Positions 1 to 12,870 of a stretch of DNA of 64,000 nucleotides are shown here, in pieces. The DNA is taken from assembly GCA_029891345.1 (NCBI GenBank), contig CM056995.1, positions 84,383,895-84,447,894 on the forward strand. The letters run 5' to 3'. This DNA is from Dryococelus australis (lineage: Eukaryota; Arthropoda; Insecta; Phasmatodea; Phasmatidae). The notes under the pieces were generated by a model, which was not told the origin of the DNA, did no database searches, and saw only the letters and a list, made by a program, of their open reading frames with translations. Each line of letters opens with the position of its first letter. Position 1 is the first letter of the stretch. Position numbers and translations under genes: made by a program.

Positions 1-1410
1 GCAAAGTGTATTGTCGGACGTGGATTACTTAAACAAGTTTTTCTCTCATTTGGTAGAACTAATTGTAATGGCCACCAATCAATATTCAGACCAGGTTAGT
101 GGAAAATCGATCTAGACTACAGACACTGAAGATACGGATTTCCTTGCTATGGAGTGATTAACGGGTATTAAAAGCGTGCCAGCATTTATACACTACTGGA
201 GAAAGTCATTAAGAATTGAAAATATAGCAGGCACAATGCCCCTGATAAGGTACCAGACAGTCCGAAAATTTCTTCACTTTGCAGACAACAATCACACGAC
301 AGATGACAGATGTTATAAATACTCAAACAGAATTGCATAATGAAAAAGAATTGCAATGCTGTTCAAAACGGACGTCGACAAGCCACTGATGAAATGATGG
401 TGCCGTTCAAGGGAACACGAGCTGGAAACCGAACACAGTATGTAATATCAAGGCCTAAGCAATGAGGATACAAAATTTTTGTAAGGGGGCGTATCAGGAT
501 TTATTTATGATATTATTGTCTATGGCGGACCAAACATGTTTCGACAGCATGTCTTCTCACCAGCAGAATAAGAAAATTTCGGTTTTGGACCAAAAGTTGT
601 TAGCATTGTGTCAGACACTACCAGATCCATTCTCGAAAGTTGTTTACTTCAATAATTATTTAGTATCCTTGGAGTTCTTGCATTAATTACGAAATCAGTA
701 TGGCATTCTTGGTACAAACAGACGAAATCTTATTAGAGGCTGTAAAATTGATGAAGGAAACATAGATAAAACATGGTTCAAAATGTGAAAAAGCTGATGA
801 GAAAAAAAAAGTGAATTAGATTTGCTGGATAGAAATAAGGAAATATTACTTGCTTCTAATTTTGTTGGAAAAAACCCCCAAAGCAAGGTCAAGTGCTATT
901 CAAAGGAAAAGCAGAAGAAAAATAGACATCTCATGCCCTAACATTTTCAAGGAGTATAATCTTCACAAGAGTGGCGTTAACTTTACGGACATGCTGATCG
1001 CTCCATATCGAACAGATTTCAGAACAAAAATATAGCACATGGCATTGTTCTCCCAGATTATAGGTATATGTACAGTAAATGCCTGGATTTTGAAGCATCA
1101 AGATCGCGCACTGCTTGAAACACATAGTAACACAGACAATGAAAGAGTTCAGGCTCGCACTGACTGAAAGCCCGTTGAAGGACAGGCCATCGAGGATAAT
1201 CCGACGCCCTTCTGGAGAACTCACAATTCAAGCCCACAAGTATTCCTCGACGAAGTTCTGTTATCAGATATGATGAAGTTGGTCGTTTCCTAGAGTGTTG
1301 TTGTAAACGTAGATTCACGCATTGCAAGGGTGGACTCAGACTCCGTTTAGTACCACAGAGACATTGATTCTATAACCTTTATCACGTAAGTGTTGACGCA
1401 TCATGCAAAA
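1..1410 (+). mobile_element. piggyBac-family transposase remnant, cut by the window edge
   Basis: Short frames reproduce the order of a piggyBac (PGBD-like) DDE transposase. Near 245-340 is a stretch like 'RKFLHFADN'. From 388 the frame reads DEMMVPFKGTRAG, matching the family 'DE.MVPFKGR' block. At 600-760 come 'LCQTLPD' and 'VYFNNYL', the place where active proteins have a 'YFDN' catalytic Asp. At 930-1032 is 'CPNIFKEYN...TDMLIAPYRTD', at 1060-1095 'GICTVNAWIL', and at 1285-1330 a Cys/His-rich tail like the C-terminal zinc region. Many stops and frame changes interrupt it. Two expected catalytic Asp positions read as Asn (YFNN and SGVN), so it is dead. The left end lies outside the window and no TTAA-flanked terminus was found. 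Confidence 0.8.
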
Positions 1411-3330
1411 AAGTAATTTCTTGAATTCGTTTGCTGCTTTTGTCAAAAATGTAATGTTAAATGCCTCTACTTTTAATAAAAAAAAAAAGTATTCAATCTA
1501 TTTTTTTTTTTTTGTCTTTGATGTACTTGTATAATCCTTTCCTCATCTACCCTGCAGTACACAGATGTTGTTTTTAACTTGTCATTGTTTCAATTTGTAT
1601 ACATTAAAAAAAAAATTACAGACTTCCTTGCTTTAGTAACGTGTCCATATGGCTACATCGCAATTCTCGTTTCACGTAATTAAAATAAAAACCAGTACTC
1701 AGATTTTACATCTATGATCGTTATATTAAAATTCTAAAATGGGCGATGATTGGATCACGGAAACTATTCTTGCCAAGTAAAGGGTTAAATCCCGCCATTT
1801 TACCTCCAATGTTTTTAATGTAATATTTCAAATATAACTTTGTGTGCAAGGTATAGCCAGTATAGCTTGTATGGGCATGTGGTCGGCCCCAACATTCCAC
1901 AGCATAGGGAGTTTTTCTGAAACTGCAACGACTTCACAGGTCATAGTGGCACTAATGTGCCTTACAATACGCAGGTGCAGCACTGCGGGAATGGTGTGAC
2001 CAGGAGAACGGCCCGCAGCACCCTGAGAAGACTTCATCTCGTGGTCTACCAGATCTTTAATTGATGCAGCCACGACGACGTCTGGCGCCTACGAGTCAGC
2101 TTCGTTCCAAAATTTCCTCATTAATGCCCTTCCAAACACATTATCACCTTTCTGACCACTCAACCCCCATCAAAATGGCTTGCCCATTTTTAATGGTAAC
2201 AGGGTTTTTGTAGTGTAACTGTGTATGTGTGTTGCGATTTTTAAGAGTAGGGTTTCACAGCACAACATGCATTTTACAAACACATAGTGCTACCACATGC
2301 TGTGTACACAATATTATTCAGTGTTTTGCCCCTGTTTGTTTTTGTGCACCAACACGCTTACTAAAATTAAGATATTTCGTTTTGTGACAGTACCAAGTGG
2401 AGTACAGTATAATACAAGCCATGGCCAATATTTCCTTATGTCGTTTACGAACCAAAGAAGCGCACGATGTAGCATATGGACAATGTGCCAAAATAAATAC
2501 GAAGGGTTTGTAAGTATTTATTGTTAAGGGTTGATTATGAAAATTGTGTTCTATATTGAAAATTATCAAAGTGTGAATAAATGCAATTAAATCCCTGCAT
2601 GTGCGTCATTTAACGTTCAAAAGTGATATTATGAAAGCCAAGTGGCAAGTTGTTATGGTTAAGTTTTATATTTTATCCAGCGACTTTTGTATGTAAAATA
2701 TGTTTTGTTTTGTGCATTTTCATCCTGGGTAGTGTTCATTAATTTTGTTTCGCTTATTAGTACATGTGTTAAATCATTGATAACATGACACTACAGCCGG
2801 ATTTGGAGCCAGTGAGCAGGCAGCCCATTGCCATGTTGAGTAGTAGCGTCTTAGTTATCACGTGAGGCGGACGTACGACGGGTGTCATCCTCAGGCACAC
2901 TTCACCGTTTCGCACCAATCATGTAATATTCAATAGCTTCGTTTAATTATTTCGAACCTTGTTTGTTTTGTCGCTTGGGGAGTGAGCCGCCTCACATCCC
3001 GGTCATTTGTACAAAACCGGGGCTTAAAGCTACCCTGACTTTCAGTGTAAGTGCGCCCCTAATTAAGGGGGAGCATAATTGTAAGTGCTTCTTATGAAGG
3101 TCTCGTGAAATAATTAAGTATATCACATGAATCATCATATTTCACTGGCCACTTCTTAGCTGTTTAACCCATTTCAATGTGTAGCTTTCGTAATTAATGG
3201 TATCGGTAGAGATCAGAACAGCCGCCAAGCGAGTAAGCATTTGGGGGAGGCTGACAGACCGCACTAGCCTACGCAATTGAATTTGTAAACTTTTCCTGAG
3301 CTGTCAACGTGGTCATTTTTATGATTATGG
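1411..3330. other. non-coding, nothing recognised
   Basis: AT-rich sequence with short A and T runs at 1480-1515 and 1603-1615. The short open frames (for example 2297-2527) have no family signature and overlap antisense frames. A GC-richer patch at 2800-3065 looks repeat-like but was not matched to any other place in the window. Confidence 0.4.
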
Positions 3331-3338
3331 CTTTCATA

Positions 3339-4708
3339 CCTGCCAACTTTTACGGTTTGTCCGTAAAATGTACTGAATTAATAGTGCATTTACGGGCTTA
3401 CGAAAAAAGGCCAAAGTTGAACGATTTTTGGTTCATCATGACAATTTTTATTTTATTTACATATTTTTCTTACGATCGCCATAGATTGCGCGATAGAGAA
3501 GCGTCACTTCAACAAAGAATATTGTAGATAATCGCGAAATGTTATAGACTGATTGAAATTTTAGACAGCACTGAAGTCTAATTTTCATGAAGTGTTCATG
3601 ACCTGTATCTCGCCATCTTTGCATCACACAGTGTGCTTGTGTTAACTGGTCGGCCATGTTCATGTTGTAAGTGCATATTTTTTACGTCGTGTCGCGTAGT
3701 AATTGGCAAAATGAGTGGAAAAGGGTAGAAAACCTGTTTTCTGATAATTTTGGCAAGAGTACACTGAAGAATTTCAGTGTATAATTAAGCTAACAAAGGA
3801 GAGAAGTTCGCGATTTGCCGTGTTTGTAGACTCTATGTAAACATTACAAAAGGCAACAGAAAATATGTTTTCAACCACATGAAGTGCGAAAAACACATTC
3901 AAAATGTTAAAGACTGTTTTCATAATTTGAAATTGGACAGTTCTTTGTCAAAAGCTCTGATGTGGATAACGTTACAGGAGCGGAATGGTACTCTACGTAT
4001 TTTCTAGTTGAACTGAATATTCCAATAACCGTAGCATACCATGCCGGGCCCATGTTCAAAAAGACATCTCCTGATTCGGAAGTATCAAAAAAGTATACGG
4101 CGGCCAGTCAACAGTATTAATTAGGATTCAAGTTTGAACTGCTGTTTAAAATAGTATATGTGTGTGTGTGTGTGTTGTAAACAACATGCAACACAACAGC
4201 TACAATGTTAATGTGAACAGTTAAAAATTAAAGTTGATTAGAAGGAAAATTACTGTAAAGTTAAGGCTTGTAATGTGTATTAATATTTGCTGTTAGTATT
4301 ACTTCTTATTGTACACTAAGCTGCAGTTTTTTTTAATTAAAAGAAAACATATTAATAAATAGGCCTAGTTTAGCAAACAATGTCAATTATTTTTCACTTT
4401 CTTGGAAAGAAATTACCTTTGAACTTCAGGTTGGCATACGTCCATTCTCAGAGTTAATGTGTAGTTGTGAAAACTGCATTTGCTGCAAATTTAAAGAAGT
4501 CTTGGCCATAAGAATTTGTTACTTCTACTTCTTACTTATTTTGTAATTTAGGGTTAAAATTATAAATTAACAGTACGAAAATTGGCCTGTGTGGAAGAAA
4601 TTTTCTTTATACTGTAGGTTTTTGGTAAAATGCCACGTCCAGTTTACATTGAAATTGACATTTTCAAAAAAATGTTTTACTGATTTGAGGATTTGACAAG
4701 TTGGCAGG
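3339..4708 (+). mobile_element. hAT-like transposon, internally deleted, with transposase N-terminus remnant
   Basis: The block starts CCTGCCAACTTTT and ends with the inverted AAGTTGGCAGG. Inside, from about 3807, a frame reads FAICRVCRLYVNITKGNRKY and then His codons, a C-C-H-H zinc-finger layout like the N-terminal finger of hAT transposases. At about 4052-4100 the frame 'MFKKTSPDSEVSKKY' resembles the 'FPDSEIAKKY' stretch that follows it in that family. No catalytic core is present, so this is a non-autonomous derivative. The right part (about 4240-4708) is repeated in reverse orientation at 62413-62855. Superfamily assignment rests on my memory of the protein motifs. Both flanks show GGCTT next to the ends, but a clean 8-bp duplication is not visible. 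Confidence 0.65.
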
Positions 4709-5093
4709 GGCTTGTGTCGACCCCAGCGCTACATGCTTGCTTTCCACACATGGCCAGTATCCCATGGATTGGAACCTGGCTAAAAGAAAACCTACACTTT
4801 ATTTTATATGGATGTGGATACGGCAAGTATAATATACACAAAATTGGCAAATGATATTTTATAGGGTGCGCTGCATAAATGAAGCCAGTACATGACCAAG
4901 TTAGAATTATTGGTTACTGCATGATAAGTCCTAATAAACACAAACTCTCAAAACAATACAAGCATCATACTAACACTTACCTTAGATTAAAAAAAATACA
5001 ATAACCCTGAAGCTCACCGACACACACTAAACACAACACTTATTAAACACACAGCCGACAGGCTTATGCTACGGAGTTCTGATGCGCTATCAC
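4709..5093. other. non-coding spacer
   Basis: AT-rich spacer between two transposons. Its last 8 bases (5086-5093, GCTATCAC) are the left target-site duplication of the following element. Confidence 0.5.
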
Positions 5094-5109
5094 TAGAGAC
5101 CTGAAAAAG

Positions 5110-7559
5110 TAGGTATTATTTTTTTCAAAAATGTTTATTTTCTTGCTACAAAAACGCATGAAAATTGCTCCAATTTTTAATGTTCTATAGAAATACATAA
5201 TTTGAGAGGTCACTATATTCATAAAACCTGAAATTGGCAATGTTATTCCTATTGATAAGCAGTGTTTTCTATCTATTGTTATTTACGTGCAAAGATTCTA
5301 AACTCCTAGAGAAATATACAATTACAGTTTTAATACAGACAACGGTTTAACAGCCAACATTGAAAACACGTTCAGATCTTACTTAAGATTTTGTATTCCG
5401 CCTATCACCTGGAACAACAAACGGTCGCAATACATTAGCAAGGGCATACTGTTTATGAAAAGAGTAATGTAAACAATTTATACACATCTATAAAAGCATT
5501 GTTAAAAAAAAACTTATACAAAGTATCTAGTACGTGCAAAAAAAAAATCTGCCTATGGAAACTTTCAACAACAGATTTTCTGGTTAGGCCCGCTAACAAA
5601 ATGCTCATTTCTTCTAAACGTCTCATTTTTTACCGCGTATATTTACAGAGAATGTTTATGATAAAAATACAGTTTACAATATGTGATAAATTTATTTACA
5701 AATATCTCTTACGTAAGTGAATTTATTTAACACATTATTCAATGCCGCACCGCTCGCTTTGTAAAAAAAATAAAGAATAATTGGTTAAAACATGACGATA
5801 CGATACAAATGTAAACACCACGTGAATTCCATAGATATCATGGTGTTTGGTGGACGTGAACAAAACGGTGTCAGGAGGGTGGCACTGTGCAGTGTTAACA
5901 AGTGAAGCCAGTTTACAGTGTGGTGTGATTGTTGTTTTCCCGTAAAAAAAAAAAAAAAGGTCGCGTGACCAACAGCAGGCCAAAATAATGTATCTGCCAA
6001 TCTTACACGTGTATTTTGACGTTTTTTAAAATAGACATAAATTAATATATAACCGTTTTTGACCTACGCGATACAAAGCGTGAGTGTGTTTATCTCAGAT
6101 ATCTAGATATAAATTTCGCCCTTAAATATATAAAGTTATGAATTATGTTATAGTACACTATTGAAGTCATCTGCGAGTGTGTTACAAGTGAAGCAGACAT
6201 GCGGGAGAGGGACTACTTTTGTTTCATTGAAATGGAACAGCCTTGCGAGTGCTATATGAACTAACTAGTTGTTCTGGATTATCTCTAAATTTGTGTTATT
6301 TTAGCGTTTGTGAAATGTGAATTTGGCGTGTAAACACAACTTCAAACTGTAATCTATTCTGGACTTATTCGGCAACCAACGAAAATCAATATTAATGTAT
6401 GAAAATGCGTATGAGCCGGGACATGCGAGTCCAGTGTTTATAGTGTATTCGTATATACCGTCGATACATTTGTGAAACATATCACACATTATTGTGTGTA
6501 TAGGGTTATATTATCTGCATAAGTTTGTAAATTAACAATTAGAGTGTGTTTAATTTTTGCAAGTGCGGTTGCGATTACTAACGTGCCGTGAATTTAAGGT
6601 CTAACCTGTACGTTGCGGACTCGTTAGAGGTAAATACAGTCACTTTTATAAAACTGCACATGCGTATTTTTCTAAATGCCGATTTGCTATTTCAGTGTAG
6701 TAGTTAATAAAATTCATTTGTTAATATTGGGAAATCATCTCATAAACCAATACAAGGCTACTACACCTTATAAAAACTCCACTCTTACAATTTTTTTTCT
6801 CCCTGTCAGCAGAGTTGCAGTGACAAACAAGAAATCAGCTGTTTATCAATACAAGAATATAAGTCTACAACGAAATCAGTTCTCATAATAGCTACTGAAT
6901 GTAGCCTTCATGATTTGCAATCTCCATGGTTTCTCAAACTGACTCCATGCAATTTCTGGGGCGACTCAATAAAGACAATTTGACCAATTCCTTCCTTGTA
7001 TTCCCTTCATTGTGTTCTTGGTTTAATATTCTCTAATGAACCTGCTGTCAACAAGATACGTTAAATAAATAAAGTTTACTTGTGTGTTTAGATGGTTATG
7101 TATTTAACGGTAGGCTGTAATCATTACAGTAAATTACAGGTTTACACTTTTGTTTTCCAAAGGTAGTCAAAATAAAGAAAACTTCGATAAAATCCAATCT
7201 TTTCCTATAACTACACCATCTGCAAAATAGAAAAACATTGCATGATTTTCTTTAAACTCTATTTCATCCTTAAGGATTTTTAAGATTCTAATTTTGACGG
7301 CAACTAATTGGACATAAGCTTATTTTAATATTGATGATGAATCACTGATATTTAATGAAAATGTAAAATTTTTTAAAAGCCTACTAGTAAATGAAAAAAA
7401 TGGGATGACGTTTATTATACATTAACTAAACCAAATGTTGCCTGGAACAGTTTTATTAATACATTTCTTTATCATTTTAATCATTTCCACTCAAATCTGT
7501 GAAATGTAGCAGTAGTTCGAAAATAGAACGGATTAGTTAAGGTCTGACAGTCTCAGGGC
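5110..7559. other. left arm of the 7.8-kb element, no gene seen
   Basis: Strongly AT-rich. The open frames (5499-5720, 5735-6000, 6676-6888) are short and lack motifs. An A run lies at 5945-5958. No homologous copy was noticed elsewhere in the window. Confidence 0.45.
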
Positions 7560-9142
7560 AGAGGTTAAAAACAATGCGTAAAATTCAAAGAACCCAGGGG
7601 GAAAAAAAAAAAAAAAATTATACTGTAAGCAATACGAAAAATTATGTAACAAATTACTCTGAGTAGCAAAGCAGAAATACAATGGAGGAAAAAATGAGCC
7701 TCCTCAAATAAAACAAAAGCAATGTGGAACATTATTAATAATGAATTGAAACCTAGACAAGGACAGGTTAAATTTTTTTGAAAGTTGATTGTATCAAAAT
7801 CGAAAATAGCAAGGAAATATCTAATAGTTTTAATGACTATTTCACAAACATCACACTAAAATTGCAAAATCAACACAGAGCTGCAAATATTAGTCCACAC
7901 ATAACTCAAAGACATAACACTTGGCTAACACGCTGTTTTTAACACCTATCTCACAATAAGATATAAATGTAATTAAAAATTTCAAAAGTTAAAGTTCCAG
8001 TGGAATAGATTAAGTACCTATGATTCTGCTAAAGAAGTTTTCTGATTTAATAAAACTGCCTTTGACATAAACAAGTGACAAGCCATTGATGGCTAACTAT
8101 AGGCCTATTGCTCTTCTTACATCCTTTTAAAAAATCTTAAGAAATTGATAGCAAATAAATTGACACAATTCTTAATAAGAAATAAGATTATTTCACTGCA
8201 TCACCATGGCACTGCAGAAGGTAGATCAACAAAACAAGCTATTTACAGTTTTACTGAAAAAATATTAATTCTTTTTAAAAGACAATTCTCAACGGATATA
8301 CTCGCAGATCTTTCAAAAGCTTTTGAGTGTGTCAACCACAATATTTTATTACAAAAACTTTTAACAGTGTAGCGTAAGAGATGTAACCAATAATATGTTT
8401 AAATCATATCTTGAAGACAGAAAACAGATCACCTCCATAAGATATGACAAAAATCACATTACAAATGTTACGTCCAATACCAGAACTACTCGATTAGGAG
8501 AGCCACAGGGATTAATACTGGGACTATTGTATTCTTAATATTTATTAATGATTTTACAGAATAAATAACCAACGGCTCAGCTATAATGTTTGCGGATGAC
8601 ACAAAACATTTTGGTAACTAGTTCAAATAATGCTGTTCTTTGAAGAAAATATAAAACAACAGTGACTGAGAGTCCAGTTGGTTCCAGTATAATAAATTAA
8701 TATATTAAATAAAATAATATGTGCTCACAAATTTCATGCAAAGAAATATACATACAATGCAGGATGAAAGATGCACAACAATAGAAGGTATGGGTTACTG
8801 ACAGTAAATGGTACTAAACTTCTAGGGCTCATTGTAGACAGTAATTTAGAATGGAATGAGCATATTGACAGTGCCTGTAAAAAATTGAGTTCAATGTGTT
8901 TTGTGGTACATACCTTAAAAAAATATTTGTAATAATAATACAATACTTGCATACTATCTCAAATGTTCACTCCATAATAAATTATGGCAACATATTTTGG
9001 TGTAAATGGACAAAATGGAAAAAGGCTTTTAGATTACAGAAGAAAATAGTGAGATTAATAAGTAATAAGAACCTATTATAGGCCGCTATTAAAAATAACA
9101 AAATTCTCACTCTTCCATGCATGTATAATACAATACATACAT
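7560..9142 (+). mobile_element. LINE (CR1/Jockey-like) reverse transcriptase fragment, left part
   Basis: The decayed frame follows the RT order of non-LTR elements: a pre-RT linker at about 7630-7760, 'NYRPIALL' near 8090, 'DLSKAFECVNHNILLQKL' at 8310-8365, 'GEPQGLILG' near 8500, 'MFADDTKHF' with the FADD box at 8589-8600, 'LIVDSNLEWNEHI' near 8825-8870, and 'YGNIFW...LQKKIVRLISN' at 8980-9065. The endonuclease is missing, as expected for a 5'-truncated insertion. Several frame changes and stops make it inactive. The unit is interrupted at about 9142 by an antisense LINE and resumes at about 10108. The exact left boundary, near the A run at 7597, is uncertain. Confidence 0.8.
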
Positions 9143-10107
9143 ACCCTCGCAATTAGGCTACCGCCCGGTGGCAAGCTCACTCGCCTCTCCCTTCACCACC
9201 AAACTGCTTTTCCACTCCCTTCCTGAACTTACCAACCCCTCTCAAACTTACCAATTCCTCCCTCAACACATTCCACTCCCTCACAGACTTCCCAACTACC
9301 CCACTCTGTTCTCCTCCACAACCTCTGAAGCTTCTCATTGTTGTTCCTTTCCTCTTCCTCTAAACACCCCCTTACTTAGCTTGCAGTGTAGCCCTCCCCA
9401 TCCTCCCTCTTCATTCACAACCCTGTACATCCTGACTAGCCGTTAAACTTTCCTCCTGTCCCTCAATGAGCTCCACCCCATTTCTTTTATCATCACTGAT
9501 GGTCTATAGTTCCCTTTCTCATCATCCTGCCCCTGCCTTCTCCACCTACTCTTCTCTGCACCTTTTTCAGTTCTTGCACCTCCACCTCCACATACATGTC
9601 TCATACTGCTGCAGCGTATTCTAACATTGGCCATACCATTGTGCCATACGCCTTCTCCTTCACCTCACAGCTGACTCAATTCAGCACCCTTCCCAGCATA
9701 CCCAGAGCCCTTCTTCCCTTTGCAACCACCCTCTCGGTTTTTTCCATCTGAGGTCTCCCTGCAGTACACTCCCTAGATACTTATATTTATTCTGCTGCTT
9801 CTTCTATCTCTTGTCCCTCCCATCTGAACATGTTCCTGCTTATCAACTTCTTCCTTGTGAACCTCACTACCTTAGTTTTTCTTACATTTATCTTAATCTT
9901 ATTTTTCCTGGTCCACAATCATATCTTACCAACGTCCGCCTGCAACTTTCCATCCCCTCTCCCACTTCGGCATACACAACACATTCGTCTGCAAACAATT
10001 TGATTTTTCCCCTAATCCCCAAACCCATGTCATTTATCATTATGGTAAATAACAAAGGACCCAGCATGCTTCCCGTAGTATTATTTTTTTACATGGAAAC
10101 CATTTAA
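9143..10107 (-). mobile_element. second LINE, antisense, inserted into the first
   Basis: On the minus strand, starting near 10105, the frame reads 'GSMLGPLLFTIMINDM' and then 'KLFADECVVYAEVGEGMES', which are RT motifs of CR1/Jockey-like elements. The catalytic box at 9984-9995 is FADE instead of FADD. Downstream are 'NVRKTKVVRFTRKKL', 'LEYAAAV' and a WGSLRDRR-like tail (about 9450-9500). The unit is 5'-truncated within RT and ends on the left near CATACCCTCGC at 9143, next to a GTAT-rich tail. GC content is clearly higher than in the host LINE. The plus-strand proline/serine-rich frames here are shadows of this antisense coding sequence. Confidence 0.75.
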
Positions 10108-10608
10108 AAAGTTAAAAATAGTAATATACACCATTACTACACCAGACAAGCTAACCATCTTCCCCTATTCTCCTACAGAACCTCAAAATTTACATCAAAT
10201 CCATAGTATGCTGGGGCAAAATTAATAAATAACCTACACAGTCATTTGAAGTAAATTAATAGTTTACAGAAATTACGAAGAGCTGTTAAATTATACTTTT
10301 TAAATAAGGCCGCCTATTATGTAGAAGAATACTTACATAAAGATAAATTTCTATAACGCAGGAGAAGACTGATAAGGAGACTTCATATAATACTTTGTGT
10401 TTCAACCTAATAAAGACTTTACATATTTATACTTTAATATCTATCTGTACATGAATTGTAACAACTTGTACTGCAACCAAATGTAGTCTTAACATGTTTG
10501 TACAGCTACTAGAGTAAATATATTATTTATATGCAATATATATTTATGTTAATGTAATTATGTGCAAATATCCATATTGCATAACATAAATTAAAAAAAA
10601 AAAAAAAA
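10108..10608 (+). mobile_element. right part of the interrupted LINE, with poly(A)
   Basis: The frame resumes with 'YYTRQANHLPLF', then 'WYAGAKLINNL', 'LRRAVKLYFLNKAAYYVEEYL', the usual C-terminal end of CR1/Jockey-like ORF2 proteins ('Y.TR......', 'G.K.YN.LP', 'K..LK.YL....FYSVEEYL'). It ends in an A run at 10591-10608. With 7560-9142 it forms one LINE split by the antisense insertion. Confidence 0.7.
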
Positions 10609-10689
10609 AATTAACAAGTCCTTTCCAAAGGATATTGGCTGTATATGGGATGCAAAAAAAAAGTGTGTTTTGAATATTCTAGCCACCAA

Positions 10690-10975
10690 ACCACCACTGC
10701 CTCCATCATCTTAAGATGGGAGGCGTTGAGAGAGGTTTGGTGGTTGTAACAATCAAGGTATTGAAAGCCAGTGAGGGTGAAATATGGCAGATATGGAGCA
10801 GCATTGAAATACAAGGGTGGGGGAAAGTGGGAAAAACCTCAAGAAAACATGCCAGCCAGCAGCATCAATCAGCACAATTACTATATGTGAAAACCTGTGA
10901 GTAACTCACAGGGAAACCAACATGGATCACATAGCTAGAAGGCTAATGTCCTACCACTATGCCCACCACAACCCT
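10690..10975 (-). mobile_element. tRNA-derived SINE, copy 1
   Basis: On the minus strand the head (near 10975) has an A-box-like 'TAGTGGTAGGACATTAGCC' and then a degraded B box. The body runs GGCATGTTTTCTTGAGG, TTTCCCCCACC, CTGCTCCATA and TTTCACCCTCA. The same order (GGCATGGTTTTCTCAGG, TTTCCCCCGCC, CTGCTCCATA, ATCACCCTCA) occurs in the SINE at 48903-49145. An 8-bp inverted repeat lies inside at 10894-10912. The head is decayed. Confidence 0.6.
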
Positions 10976-12870
10976 CCCCCCCCCTCCACCACCTTAGGGA
11001 AGGGAAGAGCGGAACCTCATTTCTTCAGCGATAATGCTTTTTCTTAGAGGAGTGTTTGTTTGTCAAGTTTCTGCAGCGTGGTTCTGAGATATTTAAACTG
11101 AATACTTTTTAATGTATTCAGAGGAGAATTTCACACTAAAAATAATAATTGCTCAAGTTGGTAGGTAACAACAAAGAAATTTTGTCACAAGTGTATGTGT
11201 GTGGACCACTTTGGCAGTGGTTAGTACATGCCGCTTGTTATCAACATCATTGCGGTGCATGCGTCTTCACCCATTGTAGTTAAAAAAAATGTATCCTAAT
11301 CTAATTAAACTACCCACAGTAAACTAAAACGCTGGCAAATAAGTTTTCATAAATTTTAACCTAACCATAGGGTGGTTTCTTTATTATACCTAAAAGTGTA
11401 TTTATAGAAATAATATCCTATTGTAGTTTTCTCTACCAATGCGAAATTTTTTTAACATGTTGGGCTGAATTAAAATCGCGGCTACTAAGCCCTTGGTATT
11501 AAATTTCACTTTTGAAGAAAAGATGTGACACAATTTTTGTAGATATTGGGAATAAAATTATCCATAAATGTCTCCTGTCCCTCGTCCCTTTTTTCGTTCT
11601 GAAAAATTTCTGAACTACTTGATTGTCCAGGGCAGACAATTTAGTAAAAATTTTAATTTCTGTGTTTTAGTTATGTAGCAAGGGTAACCTAACCGTGACC
11701 AACATTGTAGATTGAAGAAACCAAATTGTACCCTATAATACAGGATAAATAAGTATAAAACTGTATCGTAACAGAGAACCAATGTAATGTAAAGAGAGGA
11801 AATAACTAAAACGGGATTTGAATTTATTTACCAGAAACCATTTACTATATTGACAAATATGTATACAGGAGATGTAGTCATACTGGAAACAAACCTCTCG
11901 AGTCATTGTCAGGAGTTTAAATATAAATGCCAGCAAATAATTATTTATTCGTGGCTCAGGAACAAGTGAACATTGCCTTCCAGAAATTCAGCAACGCTGC
12001 TGGTCGCTGTTTTGTTACACTCATTACTGATACGCAACCTGCAATTACAATACATTACACAACAACAGTAGCACGCTTGTTATACACTATGTAATCATTT
12101 ATTCAAAAAATAGTTTTCAAAAATTCTGATTTATGAGCACTATATCTAAAACACGTGCTTACTGTCGCACATAACCCAATACTGGTCTGCGGTACACACA
12201 CTCACAATCAGTAGTTTTATGACAAAATTATTTCATTGCACAACTAACACAAGGCAATAATTAACTAGTAAAACTTCACACGTGAATTGTAATTTTCTCT
12301 CTCTCACACACACACGCTTCCTTGTTAAACACGAAATGATTTGAATGTAACCTTTATTTCAACGTCATTCTAATGTAAACACAAAGTTTTTGTCTACAGT
12401 CAAGATGGCGGTTACAGTCCATAGTAAAGCCGCCTAACTCCAGCGGCTTCACATACGTAACAACATGCCATTTCCTGTTTACTCCCGACTCCATGAATGG
12501 TGTGTTTTCCTAATTAACAAACTTTTGCAGGGCTGCAAGTAGAATGTTCACTCAAAGTGATGCATCATCACTTGCACTCATGTTATCTATGGTTGTAAAT
12601 ACACGTGATGGTAAGTAAACAGGTTTTCATTTAAGGTAGTAAATTTAAGAAATCTACTGACGAACTTATGCATTCATATTAAAATATCCAAAAACACATA
12701 AAATATGTCTTGAGAAGCAACTATGTGACGTAAAACAATAATTCGCGAAAATACTTCAGGATTTTGTATAATTCGTGAATTACAGCTGAAATTCTCAAAA
12801 ATCGCAATTTTTCATTTTTTATGTCAAAATTTGGGGTAAGTTATCGCTTTATCGCATTTGCTCATTTTCC
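10976..12870. other. right arm of the 7.8-kb element, no gene seen
   Basis: AT-rich with a C run (10976-10986) and short CT/CA tracts near 12295-12320. A 30-bp GC-richer patch 'AAGATGGCGG' at about 12403 is followed by 'GCCGCC...GGCGGC'-like bases. No coding sequence identified. Confidence 0.4.

Noticed and set aside
9168-9446. Pro/Ser-rich plus-strand protein
   Set aside because: It is the complement of an antisense LINE RT coding region.
12398-12412. YY1-like AAGATGGCGG promoter motif
   Set aside because: A single motif inside a transposon arm, with no coding exon nearby.
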